Shown here: piece after piece, positions 47,288 to 60,263 of the stretch | Layout of the letters: every line of letters starts with the position of its first letter | Numbering within the stretch: position 1 is the stretch's first letter | Assembly: GCA_020746835.1 (NCBI GenBank) | Contig: JAGPNK010000009.1 | Span: 1,116,001-1,180,000, forward strand | Direction: 5' to 3' | Origin: Stachybotrys elegans | Taxonomy: Eukaryota; Ascomycota; Sordariomycetes; Hypocreales; Stachybotryaceae | DNA: 64,000 nucleotides | The notes under the pieces: model-generated | Told to the model about the DNA's origin: nothing | The model's input: the letters and a program-made list of their open reading frames with translations, nothing else | Database searches by the model: none | Made by a program: the position numbers and the translations under genes

Positions 47288-47553
47288 TTATACGAGTAGC
47301 CGCAGGCTCATTAGACGAAGTTTGTGGATCTAGCTAAATAAAAGGGAGGGTCTAACAATTAATGTTACGAAATTGCCCAGAGGATGAGAATGTCTAGTCA
47401 TTTTAATTAAACATGCTTTCTCTTCTTTTGCTCAACAATTTTATGGGCAACAGTGATCTTGACTTTTGCTAGTGCCCTAATCGTCTTCCACAGCTACGGC
47501 TCGAGACCCTTATAAGTGTGTGTTTCCATGACCAGCAGGTCTAGATTCGCCTC

Positions 47554-48666
47554 TCAAAACTCTAAGTCTTGTAGAAAGTCAGGAAACTCTGTGCTGCCCT
47601 CCTCGTTGCACCGTTCGCAGCTGCAGAAAAAGCTCCAGCTGTTCTTAATGGCCTCCTTCCGTGACGTTACATCGGGGTACTCGAAAAGATCGAAATAGGT
47701 AATGCAGCACTCCTCTCCAGCCTCAATATCTCGCCCCGCTTTGAACATCCGGCGGCCATTCGCATCAACTTCGTGAGTGATCTAAATAGAAGCACCTGAG
47801 TCAATAGCACACTAGTGAGCGATCTTAGATGCACTTACATTCGGGCAGCACGCGTGGTTGAACATGGCCGCCGTGGGGTATATGCCACCTCCGTAGTAAT
47901 CTCCACGGCTCACATGTGAGACGACTGGGTACCTGCCAGTAATCCCAGGATACAGTCCAAAGGAGTTTGTTTCAACTTTGCAAATGAGCCTGAGGATATC
48001 TCCAGGGTTGTGCTTAACCCCGAGAAGTTCGTGAACCAAGTAATTGTTAACCAAGCTTCCCCATTGATTAATTAGTGCTGCCGGGAAGTGATCGGGTCCT
48101 CCGTCCAGGTTCCAGACAGCTGCCCAGCCTTTTCGATGGAAATGAGACGTTGAGATTTTGTCGTCAGTGATTTCGTTAGCGGTCGACGATGTGTTTTCGT
48201 TAGTCTTGTTGATCAGTATTCTCGCTATCATCCAGAGAAGTCCGAAAGTGGCGTCACCCTGGGATTGTCGAATCTCGGGAGAGATATGCTTTAGCCAACT
48301 GCATTCCAGCCCATGTCTGGCCTTATCTTGGGACTGGCATTGGTTGCTGCACCATACGACTTCTTCCAGACACTTTTCGGGACAAGAGACAGTGGCGGCA
48401 CCGACGGGGATCCTGCGATTGCATTGTTGCCGACTGCACAGGGAGAAAGGGGGCTCGTCTACGATCATCGCTGGCACAAGGGCATACGGCGTGTCGATGA
48501 GGACGACCTCGCCATCTTTGATCGGTCTCTTCACTCTCACCAGTCTCCCTTTCGAGGGATTTTTCTCGACTTCCAGATGTGGGTGGACAAATGGTAACGA
48601 GGCTGTCAGCCTGACTGATATGTCTTCATGGTCTATACGACCGCTGGCAACGGATGTAGAGCTCAT
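47554..48666 (-). CDS. SMYD-type SET/MYND-domain protein
   Basis: Exons 48666-47839 and 47781-47554, 351 aa. SET-N segment SKGRLVRVKRPI; a MYND-like zinc finger with C..C..CP.KC..VVWCS..CQ in the first third; the SET core NHACCPN at residues 270-276, immediately followed across the splice by ITHEVDANGRRM; EECCITYFD; and the post-SET CSCERC. It is predicted to be a lysine methyltransferase (histone or other protein). Fungal SMYD-like proteins are many and mostly unstudied. The start at 48666 is chosen over a longer upstream frame that reads into promoter sequence. Confidence 0.85.
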
Positions 48667-49322
48667 TTCACACGTTCTCTTGTCGTAGAGTTGTTTTGAT
48701 ATGTCACAGAACAGGTCACTAGGAGGAAGAAGAAAAAAATCAACGCAAACTGTGGTCGGGCTTTGCGTGACGTGAGGATTCGATAAGGGATGGAATGCAG
48801 TTAGGCGACCCACAGCGAATTAATCGACCACGGAGGCGAAAATGCCTGTTAGCGGCAATGTCATTGGTCGGAACTAAGATTATTATCTATCCGTCTGAGA
48901 CGGAGCTTCGAAAGGGACGTTCTAGGCCCTCGGCGAGGGTGGAAGCGGTGAAGCTTCTAGTTAAGATTCCACACTTGGCCCTGCACGGGTCAGGAAGAGG
49001 AAGGTGAATCGACAATCGTTCGTGGAGAAAGACCCTTGTTTTATCCCTATCTGAGACCTTAAATGGACCGTAGTGTTTATGTACGCCAACTGATCTACCA
49101 GCATGCCCCGTCGCCCTCCAGCTGTTGAACAGCTGCCTCCTGAATACCCTCAAACTCCATCACGTAAGCCTCCGAGCCAGCCGCATTCGGACTCGCCCCA
49201 GAAGTCTCGAAATAGTAGCCCAGAAGCAGTTAGCAAGCCATTGGAAATATTTAGGGCAAGTCTGTGAACGGGTCGCCTCCAGTCGCTGTAGACTCATCTA
49301 TTCAAAACAAATAATGGCTTCT
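48667..49322. other. Intergenic 0.7 kb, no gene seen
   Basis: Upstream of the SET gene and 3' of the MFS gene on the same strand; nothing identified. Confidence 0.55.
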
Positions 49323-51218
49323 CTATGATTGCTCGTCCTTTGATTCCATCAACCGATTTGGCATGAGAGAAACAGTGACCACACAGCCCAAAGTAACGCC
49401 ACCAGCCAAGTACAAGACACCGTTGATATCCCCATGGCCGTCTGTGCCGTCTGTCCTACCATATAGGTGCTGGGCAATGAGCGGGCTCACAATCCCAAAT
49501 AGCCTTCCCAGGAAAGATGCAAACCCACACGCAGAAGCTCTAATTGAGGCAGGGAACGCTTCGGGGGTCCAACCGTACAAGACAGCGTTAAACATGGACT
49601 GGAAGATGTACTCGAGGCTGAACAGCCCCTCATTCCGGGGCCGTGAGTCGACAATTGCAAAGAGAAAGATGGACGCCCCCATGAGACCAGAAGAGAGAAC
49701 CATGGTCCACTTGCGACCAATTGACGGTACTCGGTACAAGGAGGCTCCAATGAGCACACCAGCTATGCCTGGCGCGTACGTATACACGTAGGCAGTGTAT
49801 GTTGATTGCAAGCTGACATTGTCCAGGCCGTTTTTGTATGCAAGAATGCTTGGTAGATAAAAGCCTATCGCGGATGTGGTCAGAAATCTCAGCCAATGAT
49901 ATTGACTGGCATAATAGGTTCACGTACCAGCCACGGTGAAGCCCGAGAAGTCGAAGATGTACGTCAGCCAGGTGAGTATCGTGAGGCGCGTCATTTGGAA
50001 CCCGTCAAATAGGAGTTTGTATCGGGAGAGCTCCTGTGCGAGACCTTCTTTCCGCGTTTTCCGCATGTGTCTCAGATTTCTCCTGAATAACGGCGATGCT
50101 TCCATCCGGGAGCTCGAAGGCGCCGACTCTTCTAGTAGATGGAATGTCTCAAGCGAAAGCAAGCATTCCTTCTTGTTGACTTTGGCAACGTGTCGAAGTG
50201 TGTTGATGGCCTGAGCATCCTGTCCGCGGAAGAGGAGGAATTTGGGCGTCTCGCGAAACCTGAAGACGAAGAATCGCAGGATGAAGATCAAGAGCGTGAT
50301 GCCTCCGATGCTGAAAAGAAGATACCGCCAGCCCATGTTGGCTTCTCGCGAACAGCAGGGTGTCCCCGATCTGACATTGTTGCAAGACGGGAGTGGATTG
50401 CTCTCGGAGAAATTGGGCGAGCAGGAGTAGGTGGGAATGAAACCAAGAGCGATGGCACTACAGATGATGACACCGACTGGCTGGAATACCGAGAGGCAGG
50501 CCAGTAGGAATCTTCTGTTCTGTTGGCTGTAGTTAGTATCGCAATGCTAATCCTGGCCGCGATACTTACTTGGGGAATGTATTCAAGGGTGATGGTCGTA
50601 TCAAGAGGAATATTGCCACCAACGCCCTGAAATTGGTCAGTGTTTGACTGATGGCATCATAGAGGTGCTTTGGGTATGGGCAACTTACGAATCCCACAAA
50701 GGCAGTGGGAACCAGGAACGTGGTGTAGCTGTTGGATGCTCCCAGGCAGAGGCCAAAAACAGATGAGAATAGACATGTCAGATTAAACGCCCATCGTCGA
50801 CCTGCAGAGACCTTTTAGTGGGATGGTTTCACCGGTGATGCTGGATTGTCTCACCAACAATGTCACCCAGAAACCCCCAGACAAATGCACCGGCCGTCAA
50901 GCCCACATTGAAGCTCGTTGAAATGTTGCCCGATTCGTCATTGCCAAAGCCAAGCTCTTGCTGAAGCGGGCTGAGCACGAGGCCAAAGGCCTGCGCCCAG
51001 AGCAGGTCTATCAGGTAGCCGAAACCGCAAAGAGTCCAGATGTACCACTGGTACCTCCCCATGCCCTGCCTCTCGATCTCGCGGTTGACCAAGATGCACT
51101 TCTTCTCGTAGAGGCTGAGGCCTTCGAGTCCAGATAGGTCCAGGCCATGGTGGATTCCCCGGGTAGACGCAGAATCGGGAGAGGCTATCCCGTTGGAGAG
51201 AACGTCCTTGTTAGCCAT
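49323..51218 (-). CDS. MFS transporter (SV2/sugar-porter-like)
   Basis: Five exons: 51218-50855, 50801-50689, 50626-50570, 50519-49928 and 49864-49323, 555 aa. Twelve hydrophobic segments with a large cytosolic loop (about residues 280-330). MGRYQWYIWTLCGFGYLIDLLW at TM1 and GFLGDIVGRRW (completed by splicing, MFS motif A) are typical of the SVOP-like or membrane-transporter branch of MFS. The second half has YGWTPEAFPASIRASACG, the sugar-porter PESPR-like counterpart. Substrate is unknown; relatives carry organic anions or sugars. It closes the 34-51 kb group. Confidence 0.88.
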
Positions 51219-53244
51219 GGAGAGTGGTGATGGCCGAAGAGCTACTTGGTATCTCAAGGACCAGAGCCTAAATAGAGGGTGAAGAAGTAAAAAGTGTGGC
51301 GGCGAGGTAAAGTGGATGTGATAGGAAAAGCAAAGCACGTGGGATTATTCTACTGATAACATGCTCCAATGTGTTTATTTCTCCTCTTCTTTCTGTGCAG
51401 GTTCATCCGGCAGGCACTGGACACTCGACGACCAGGCCACAGGCTGCTCTGTGTATGACATGAATCACCACCCCGTTATTGCTCCCGGCTACATGAGGCA
51501 CTAACATGTCCTACTGTACGAACAAGCCCACGGCTAGTCATAGAAATCTAAACTACATCGGGAGATAAGAACACCTCCTAAGGCGGTAGTGACTGTTGGT
51601 TGCGGCACGACATGCAGCGTTAACATTCATTGCACAGTCGTTGACGTCATCGGTGATCGGTGTTCGGTTGTGCATGCGGACGCTCAGAATCTGTGAGGGC
51701 ATTCAAGGGTTACATTGCAGATTTGCTGGGTGGAATCTCACCGAGCGTTTGCTTCTTGGAGCAGGTGACCTGCAGTTGACATGAACCCATCGAGATCGAG
51801 TGCATTTCAGGGACAATGGTGCATCGAGAACCATCGATCACTCGCTTCAATGACCTTCCTCGGAGATGACAGTGTCCCTAATGCGGTACATAATAACTGA
51901 ATTGTCCGAATTTGGCCTGTCAGATGGTGTCTGTGTGCCTCGAGGGGTCACTACGACACCTGTTCGTAGGGGCTGTGATAGGCAACCGGGAATCAGGATA
52001 GACAGCGCTCGTCGCGCCCCTAGATCATTTACCCAGACAGCTGCAAGACAAAACGCAGGTTCCCTTGAATAAATTATGGGTGAATTGACTGGGAGAAAAA
52101 AATACGACAAGGTGAGTGAAAGGACGAAGACGAAATTCTAATGGGAGTCAGTCTCCATTTACTCTCCCTTTCTCTTCTATCAAGTCCACCGATGAAGTAA
52201 TAGATGGGACTAGTCATGACTGGAAGAGGGTTGGAGATGATTTGTAGAGATGAGACCCTAGCCCAAGGAAGATGCTATTTCCGATACTCGTCCAAGCCAT
52301 GCACGCCATGGTCACGGAATTCTTGTCCACCATCATCCTAACAATCCCTAGAGACCTAAGTTTAGCTTGGTTCCAGGGCACAGTTGTTATCCTGATAATA
52401 TGAGTGGCAAACGAGCCACGGCTCTCGGCTGCCGATCTCCGCGCCTCTGCCGACTGTTCATCAAGTAGCCAGTATCCTTCGCAGCTTTGGCCACTTCTGC
52501 CGTACGCGAATAAGACCAGTGTGTATTCTGAAGATATAGCCTGTCAGCAATCCTGAGGACTAATGCCATTGCGTTATGTGCTCTGTGATTGCTGGGAAAT
52601 ATGTCCAGCCACATCAATACGTTTGTCTCTGCTAGTCAAGTGCCACTTACAGAGATCAACCGGATAGGTAAATCTGCTTTAATGTAGGGATTCCCATCTA
52701 ACTCAAAGTTCCTCTGATAGCGGCAATTGTGTCCTTTAACATAATCCCTCGGCAAGGATTCTTCGTTGGCGGAAGAACTCAAAACATCCCCCTTCCATGG
52801 CCTTGGAATTGATCGCCAATGTTGCCAACTCCTACGTCAATCACACCATAGTGCCAAAATTGTCTTACCTCATCGGGCATGTGATTGTGCGGTGGTAGTG
52901 CTGCCAAGCCACCTCCCTTGGGTTGGGAGGAACAATCTTCAATCCCATTCCCGGGTCGGGCGGCTTCTTCGCCGACCAAGACGCCACTGCCGAATACTAG
53001 GCCGGATCCTCTTCCATCACAAGGCACACGAGCTTCAAGTTTCTGTGACGCACATGTCGGTGATGTTTTCGTTAATGCTGGAAGGTGATATTGGGAGGCG
53101 AAGTGCAGGTCTTGTGAAGATGTCCCATCGTTTATATAAGTTGAGTGGAAGCTTGTGGACAATATCACTACAATACATGTTTCATCGCATTATCTGTATT
53201 GCACCCGTCTCAACGTTCATAATCATATTTATTTCTCTTTAGTC
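51219..53244. other. Intergenic 2.0 kb, largest gap in the window
   Basis: Apart from the TATA box near the right end, I see only chance frames (for example 52766-53242). No RNA gene or repeat recognised. Confidence 0.5.
53133..53140 (+). promoter_or_regulatory. TATA box of the Tyr/Ala-repeat protein gene
   Basis: TATATAAG 105-112 bp upstream of the ATG at 53245. Confidence 0.45.
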
Positions 53245-54002
53245 ATGAAGTCCCCCGTTCTTATCATCTCAGCCTGCACCGTCATGGCTTATGCTGCTCC
53301 TGAAGCAGCTCGTGTCCAGTAACTTCAACTGCCTCGTCACATCACTTCAGAGATACTAATAAGCCAAGACAACGAGATCCCAACGCTACCCCCGAGGCCG
53401 CCATTACTCCGGCGCCGCGGTACGAACACAACCAGAACCAAAAGCGCCAAGGCTGGCAACAAGCTGTATCCGGCGCCCTTGGCGAGGCCAACAGCTACGC
53501 CAACCAGTACGGTGGTGTTGGCGCATCGTATGCCGCGCAGTACGGCGATGTTGGTGCATCATATGCCGCGCAGTATGCTGAAGTTGGCGCCTCTTATGCC
53601 AGCGAGTACGGCAGCGTCGCAGCGTCCTACGCAAGCAGATACGCCGGCGTCGGAGCTTCGTACGCAAGCGAGTACGCCTCTGATGCCAGTTCGTACGTCT
53701 CGCGCGCCGAATCCATCGCCGGGTCCGCCGTCTCTGGGGCCTTGGCCAGCGCCAGTGCTGCCGTGTCATCGGCCGTCTCGGGAGTTCGTGAGTCTGGGGT
53801 TGTGAACTCCGCCAACAGTATCGTCTCGGTCATCGAGACGCGCGCTTCGGAGATTGCTTCGTCGGTGAGCAGCGCTGCCACGAGTGCTGCGGGCAACAAT
53901 GGAGATTCGGCGGCCTCGAGCAATATTGGGGATGCATCATCGCGCATGTTCCTTGCCATTGTCGCGGCTGGCATTGGTGGTGTCATGATTGGACTCGCCT
54001 AG
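53245..54002 (+). CDS. Secreted Tyr/Ala 11-residue-repeat surface protein, probably GPI-anchored
   Basis: Exons 53245-53318 and 53369-54002 (intron with ACTAATAAG branch and CCAAG acceptor), 235 aa. Signal peptide MKSPVLIISACTVMAYA; a KR site at 50-51 marks a likely Kex2 cut; residues 67-134 are six 11-residue repeats of the form SYAxxYGxVGA; then a Ser/Ala-rich stalk and a C-terminal hydrophobic tail (MFLAIVAAGIGGVMIGLA) preceded by small residues, as in GPI-anchor signals. It is probably a wall or surface protein; the Tyr spacing could allow cross-linking or amyloid-like stacking. No family recognised. Confidence 0.8.
53493..53690 (+). repeat. 33-bp coding tandem repeat (6 units)
   Basis: Six units encode SYA[NAS][QER]Y[GA]xVGA, 11 residues each (residues 67-132). 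Units 2-3 are most alike; unit 6 has diverged. Confidence 0.85.
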
Positions 54003-54183
54003 GTTCTTAAGAAGGATTGGAGGTGAAGAGATGAGGGCTGGTAATCTTACAGTAGTGTTGTATAATACAGGTTCATGGTGCAGAGTGTAGCTAGTCTACA
54101 TGTCTATATGTTAGAATACAATGGAGTAAAGTACATGATATTACATCAAATTATTGAAACTCGCAGCTGATTGCAAGACTCTT

Positions 54184-56417
54184 TCATGGTGATTGGGCTT
54201 GGTTAGCCTCTGCTGCAGGCGTTCGAATCTGGAGCCCGTATGGCTCGAGCTGGGCGTCACTCAGCTGGCTTGGGGACTGGACGAAGGGATCTTCTCCCTT
54301 CATCGTCTTCGGGAACGCAATGACATCTCTCACAGTCGACGTGTCGGTCATAAGGGCAGTAAGCCGGTCGAAGCCAAGAGCGAATCCGGCGTGGGGAGGA
54401 CATCCAGATCGGAGAGCGTCGAAGAGGTGGCAGAAGTCGTAGATTCTCTCCTGGGGCATCTTCAGGACATCTCGCATAATAAAGTCCTGGATATCTGCCA
54501 GATGGTTACGCTCGCTTCCGCCACCGATCTCGATACCGTTGAGCACCAGGTCATAGGCAGCACTCTTGGCCTGCAAGGGATCGGTGAACAATAATTCCAA
54601 GTCGGCCTGGGAGAGGGGAGCTGTAAAAGGATGATGGGAAGCCGCGATGCCAGCTGCACCGCCTTGTCCGGGCTCGTTTTCCTCGGTAGGCTTGAACATG
54701 GGAAACTCGGTGACCCAGACGAACTGGAGCGACCCAGGGTCTCCCAGCCGAGGCTTTTCCATATACTCGGCATCAACAAGGGCTTTCCAAAGAGCACTTC
54801 TGACCTGCCCGGCCTTCGTGGACCCAGAGCAGTACTGGCCAACGGGCTTCTCGCGGGCTTGGAAGACGACCAAGTCGCCATCCTTGAGCTCGGAGTCTGG
54901 GGATACCAGCTTTAGGACGCTCTCATACTCAAATCCGAGGGAGGAGAACCCGCAAAGTGGTTGGCTGGAATCGTACACGAGAATCTGCGGCTTTCCGTCT
55001 GGGTTGTCACTAAGCGCGGAGGGGAGGTTGTCCATAAATTTCTTGACAAATTTGCGGGCCTTTTTGGGCTCGCAATCGTTCAATTGGAAGGCAAAGGCTT
55101 CAACCAGAGGGTCGGAGAGGTGGGAGATCATGCCGACAAACTGCTCAAACGGCTTGAGGTCCGGAATGGCGTGTATCTTTGCTGCGTCAGTCATAGCTCT
55201 TTTCATGCTTGACAGGCCAACTCACTCTGAGGGGTATCCGCAGATCTGGCTTGTCGCTACCGTACGCAGCAATACACTCAGCAAAGGTAAGGGTGGTGAA
55301 TTGGTGGGCGACGGGTTCGTCAGCGGCAGCAGCTTGATCAGGAACATTCGATAGTACAGGAATCCTCTCTCCCCGTATGTCGGTGTAGGTATGGGCGGGT
55401 CGCAGAGCAGCAAGCGCCTTGAGAATGATATCGTTAATGTCCCGCCTCACAGTCGGGGCCCCAGCAAAGGCCCATTCCATATCGAGCTGTGAAAACTCAG
55501 GTTGCCGATCGGCGCGAGAGTCTTCGTCGCGATAGCAGCGCGCCCACTGCATGTATCGGGTGATGCCTCCAGCCATAAGGACCTGCTTGTACTGTTGGGG
55601 ACTTTGGCTGAGGGCATACGCCGTCCCGCGTTGGCGCGTCGGGACCAGAAACTCTCTGGCACCCTCGGGGGTCGACTTGAAGAGCGTAGGAGTCTCGACA
55701 TCGGTAAAGCCCTTCTCGAGCAGTCCCTGGTTCAGCACTCCCTTCAGCCAGGACCGGAATTCGAGTCTGGCCTTGAGCTCTGGGTGGAAGCGGATCTGCA
55801 GGTGTCTCTTTGCCGGTGGGAACTGAACAAATGGCGTCACAATGACATCTTGAGGGAAGCTGTTGAGATGGCGTATATCTTCGAGGTATACGGTCGGTCT
55901 GGAAGCATCGGATGCAGCTGTCTCGGCGGGCTGTTGGGCGTCGACGCTGTCGAAATTGACTTCGACACACACTGGAGTGTGGGCAGGAGTTTGGCGGAAG
56001 AGACGGTGAGCTTCGTGGTGCAGCTCGCCGTTGGCGCAGACCTGGAACCTTGCGCCGGACGGAGTGACAAGGTCTGCGAAGGAGAGGTTCTTGGAGACGG
56101 TTCGCCGCTTTCCCAAGAAGCCTACCAGCTTGCGTCGTCCCTCGCTGGCCGGCTCACTCTCCGATACGTCGACATTCTGATCTAGAAGTTGTAAGAAACA
56201 GTTCGAGGGCTCCGGTATCGAGGCAAGTACACTTTTCCCAGGTGGCTAGCAGCTCTTGGTGCTTCGAATTGCTCGACGTCGCATTCGCCGTCGAGCTGGC
56301 ATGTCGTACGATTGTGCTGCGAGGAAGATGTCGGGTCCGCGGCAGGACGGCAGCGGGAGAGCAGCGACAAGCTGACAGACAGTGCGCAAAGCTGCGGCGG
56401 CCAGCGGCAATCACCAT
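54184..56417 (-). CDS. MSD1: Mitochondrial aspartyl-tRNA synthetase
   Basis: Exons 56417-56231, 56181-55226 and 55176-54184, 711 aa. An Arg-rich N-terminus (residues 1-45) looks like a mitochondrial presequence. It is followed by an OB-fold anticodon-binding domain and the class II core: motif 2 ARCYRDEDSRADRQPEFSQLDMEWAF (residues about 290-315), a bacterial-type insertion domain, and motif 3 GFALGFDRL near the C-terminus. It charges mitochondrial tRNA-Asp. Alternative AG acceptors nearby would break the frame; the ones used (TAG at 56182-56184, AAG at 55177-55179) keep it open. It is a core gene marking the start of the housekeeping block. Confidence 0.93.
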
Positions 56418-58077
56418 GGTCGGATTGAAAGAAGCTTATACCAAGCCAATGGCCAAATCTGAAAGCATGAATTTCGAGAAGAGAGTCATGGTGGAGCGAT
56501 GCGGCTTCGGCTTCCCTCAGGGCCCTACTAGAGGCGCTGGAACTTTGAACTTTTTGGCCGGGGTGGTTCAGCCGACAAACAACCGAGCACCCCACGCTCC
56601 CAGCGCAGGATATAAAAAAAAGTCTGAAAGCTTGGAGCCTTCTTCTTTTTTTCTTTTCTTTTCTCCTTATGACCCTTCCATTCAAATAAATGTACGTGAT
56701 GCAGCAGCACCCTCTCCCTCCCGCAACAATCGCAGCGAGCTAACAGAGTCACAGGTGATGAGATTGCGTGCCCGCATGATGCCTGCCTTCCTCTCCGAAC
56801 CTCCAGGCTCTCCCTCTGGGCTTCAGGGCTCGTTGGTAAGGCGAGGTTGGTAGCATGAAATAAGCGTTCGACACACCGACCTTGTTACTGCATCGGACGC
56901 CGTGGAAAAAAGCTCTGATTTACTATGAATGGAAAGGCTTCTTTTGTCTTTGTTTTCTGTTTATTTTCTGCTCCATACGGCATTTGTTTGCCACTTCTTT
57001 TTCGCATCTGGCTTATTCGCTGAGGCTATCACAAGTGTGATATGGTGATGAAGCTGCTCCATTGTTTCATGCCTCTGCTACCTCGCGTCAGATAAATGTC
57101 ATAGAACGATACCCTCTCGTTAAAAAATATGTATCAAAAGACAAGAGCTCTTGCACATTGCCCGGTGATTTGTGACAAGATCTGTAGGTTGGCACAGCCA
57201 CGCATCGGCATGCAAAGGCGGCTTGGCGGTAACTACGGACGGGTTAGATGGAAGCGTCTTGTATCCTCTTTCTTATCTTGCTCTATGTCTTGGAAGGGTG
57301 TCCTGTCACCCCCGACCCCTCATTTTGGTGGGAGATTTGTTGTGGAAGGGCCATGATAGCTCTCAGACATGGCCGTCACCAGCTTGTCTTTGGTGATGGG
57401 ATTGCCGCTCTGGACGCATTCGACTGCTGGGCACATTGCAGGACACCCAATGTCGTACCCAATTTGGATTGAACAAGGAGGGCATGAACGCAGGACCTTT
57501 ACCCGGACAGCCACGAAACAGACGTTCATCCAATCTGCACTTTTGCGTGATGATATTGGTCTCCCATCGACCGCGTGACGTGTCCAACCATCCATCCATG
57601 CACTCAATTCAGCAGCATTGCTAGGCCTATCGTCATCCCGCCGGCACGTGTAGCGCGCTACAGGTACTTATCGCCACCCGCATCCTGCACCACAGCTAGA
57701 GGTACCCATTGCCCAACCACCCCCTGCAATCTTGACCCGTTTTGCCCGTCAACCAACTGGAACTGGGCGTCTGGAACTCGTCCACTCCACTGCGACTTGG
57801 CACCCTTCTCGCTGGCTGCATTTCCAGGTTCTTTCCTTGGGCTTCGGCTCCAGCCAAAATTACCGACCTCCAATCCGACCCTGACGACACACCTCTCTCG
57901 ACTGGAGCGGAAGCTCTCTCCATCACCTATCCTCCGTCCCCCTCGCCTCGCCTCGTCGCCATTTCCACTGCCTCTCTCTGTCCTCTCTCCTGCCCCCGCC
58001 GTCTGCTACCGCCTCGAGCCTGGTCACAAGCCTGCCTGGTTGTCGCCCAAGGCCCCTCTGGCCTCCCCCATCGCATC
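56418..58077. other. Divergent 1.7 kb promoter and leader, MSD1 / YAP1802
   Basis: Holds both upstream regions. The last 400 bp before 58078 are CT-rich with long chance frames and look like a 5' leader of the AP180 gene. No separate gene supported. Confidence 0.55.
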
Positions 58078-60263
58078 ATGTCCAGCTCCTTCGAAAAGTC
58101 CGTCAAGGGCGCTACCAAGATCAAGGTACGTGCTGCGCATCTTCCTCGTTGCCGCCCAATGGCTGGCTTGCAACTCGTCCGCGGCTGACCCGTATCTCTC
58201 TCATCTCCACAGAATGCTCCTCCCAAGACAAAGTATATCGAGCACCTCCTGGTCGCTACCCATGCCGGCGAAGCTGGCATCGCCGAGGTCTTCCGCGCTC
58301 TCCAAAACCGCCTCCGTGATTCAACATGGACCGTCGTATTCAAAAGTCTCATTACCATCCACCTAATGATCCGCGAGGGTTCTCCCGATGTCACCCTTTC
58401 CTTTCTCGCCAAGAATCGCAACATGCTGGCCATCAGCAACTTTACAGACGGTACTTGGGCACAGCGCACGGCTAAGACAATATCACGGTTGCTAACTTCG
58501 AGGCAGCGCAAACCCAGGGCCGCAACATCCGACACTACTGCCACTACCTAATGGAGCGAACACGAGCCTACAGAGACACCCAGACCGACTGGGTCCGCGC
58601 TTCCGAAACGAGGCTCGAGAGATTGACCGTAGACAAGGGCTTGCTGCGGGAAACGGAGATTGTCCAGCGCCAGCTCTCTGCCCTGCTCAAATGTGACGTA
58701 CGTGGATTGAATCTGCGACAACCAAGCCGTAACTCACACTGCCCAGGTCCTCGACAACGAAGGCGACACAGAAATCACCGTCACCGTCTTCCGACTGCTT
58801 GTTCTTGATCTTCTGGCCTTGTTCCAGGTCCTGAACCAGGGCTTGATCAACATATTGGGTGTGTTTCCTACAATGCACCAGCTCTTTCCTCAAGTCTAAC
58901 ATGACAAGGTCACTTCTTCGAAATGTCTAAGACCGATGCCGAACGAGCCATGGAGATTTACCGAACGTTTACGCGGCAGACCGACTTTGTAGTGGCGTAT
59001 CTCAGCGTTGCCCGCCAGCATGAGCACCACACCCGTGTCGAGGTGCCCAAGTTGAAACACGCGCCCGTCCATCTAGGCAAAGAGCTGGAGGACTACCTCA
59101 GGGATCCTGATTTTGAGATCAATCGAAGGCAGTACATTGCTGAGCAGGAGGCCAAGCGGAGAGGTGGAGGTGCCAGCTCCTCTAAACCCGTCTTCAAGTC
59201 GAGTCAGAAGGATAGTGCCTCATCGCCAGCGACGAACAACCCCTTCCCATCAGCCAACGGCTCGGCCCCCAAGAAGGAAACGGCGCCGGTAGCGAACAAG
59301 GGACCCGACCCGGATCTGATCGATTTCTTTGACTCGATAGAACAGAATCAAACGACAATGCAAGTCAGCAACCAGCCCCAGCAGGTCGCAGCCCCGGCTC
59401 CCGCCATCAATGCTTTCCAGCAGCAACCTCAAGCCACAGGTCTCCCTTTCCCGGTTAGCAATGGCTTCGCTCAGCAGCCCACAGGTGGTTTTGCTCCTCA
59501 ACAAACTGGCTTCCAGCCGAACCAGCTCTTCCAACAGCAGCCTACAGGCGGCTTCATGCAGCAGCAGCAGCAGCAGCCCCAGCCCCAGCAGCCTCAGCAA
59601 CAGCAACAGCTTCAACCCAACTTTACAGGCGCAGGCTTTGGGGGCTTTACTCCCCAGCAGCAGCAGCCTACCGCTGGCTTCCAACCTGGAGGCCTCGGCA
59701 CAATTCCCCAGGGTGACGTTGCCAGCTTTTCCAACCAGTTCTCTTTGGGTGGTCAGATGAATCAGGGAGCGCAGCCAGGCCTACAGCCGCAGGTTACCAA
59801 TCCATTCAGGCAGTCTATGCTCATGATGCAGCCGGCTGGCGCGCAACAAACCACGTCGCCTACATTCTCGTCCGCACTCAATCGCCAGTCCACCAACCCT
59901 TTCGCGCGGTCTCAGCCTGTCGACTCCTCGCCTTCGACGTCGTCCATGTCGTCACCCTTCCAATCCCAGGCGCCAGCTTTCCAGTCGCCCGCCGCAGCCT
60001 CTCCTTTGCAGCCGATGCAGACTGGCACCAACCCCTTTGCGCGCGGAACCCCTCCGGCGCAGGACCAACGTCCCAAGACAGCTGGCGGTGCTCTGGCGCC
60101 CCAGCCCACCGGCACCAACCCCTTCCGCCAGAGCGCCTTTGTCGATCACACTACCGGCATGGGATGGCAGAACAACCAGACCCTCATCGGAGGTGGCATC
60201 GACCAGCTTCCGACCATGCCCGTATTCCCGCGTCCCGCTCAGCAGAGCCCCTGGCAGCAGTAG
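58078..60263 (+). CDS. YAP1802: AP180/CALM-type clathrin assembly protein (ANTH domain)
   Basis: Five exons: 58078-58125, 58213-58450, 58507-58697, 58747-58858 and 58909-60263, 647 aa. The ANTH domain spans about residues 1-290, with the family start (SFEKSVKGATKIK, then NAPPKTKYIEHLL) and conserved IHLMIREG and GHFFEMSKTDAERAMEIYRTF segments. The C-terminal half is Gln/Pro/Phe-rich, with glutamine runs and at least five NPF motifs (NNPFPS, TNPFRQ, TNPFAR), which bind EH-domain proteins, plus a DLIDFF-like clathrin-box segment. It binds PIP2 and clathrin at endocytic sites. Symbol by similarity to the yeast paralogues YAP1801/1802. Confidence 0.93.

Noticed and set aside
52766..53242. 158-codon plus-strand frame in the large gap
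   Set aside because: His/Arg-rich, runs into the promoter and TATA box of the next gene; no homology-like features.
54200..54240. Sequence resembling a tRNA B box (GTTCGAATC)
   Set aside because: Lies inside the aspartyl-tRNA synthetase coding exon, and no A box or cloverleaf is present.
57575..58366. Pro/Ser-rich 263-codon frame overlapping the start of the AP180-like gene
   Set aside because: CT-rich leader sequence translated in a wrong frame; conflicts with the ANTH exons.
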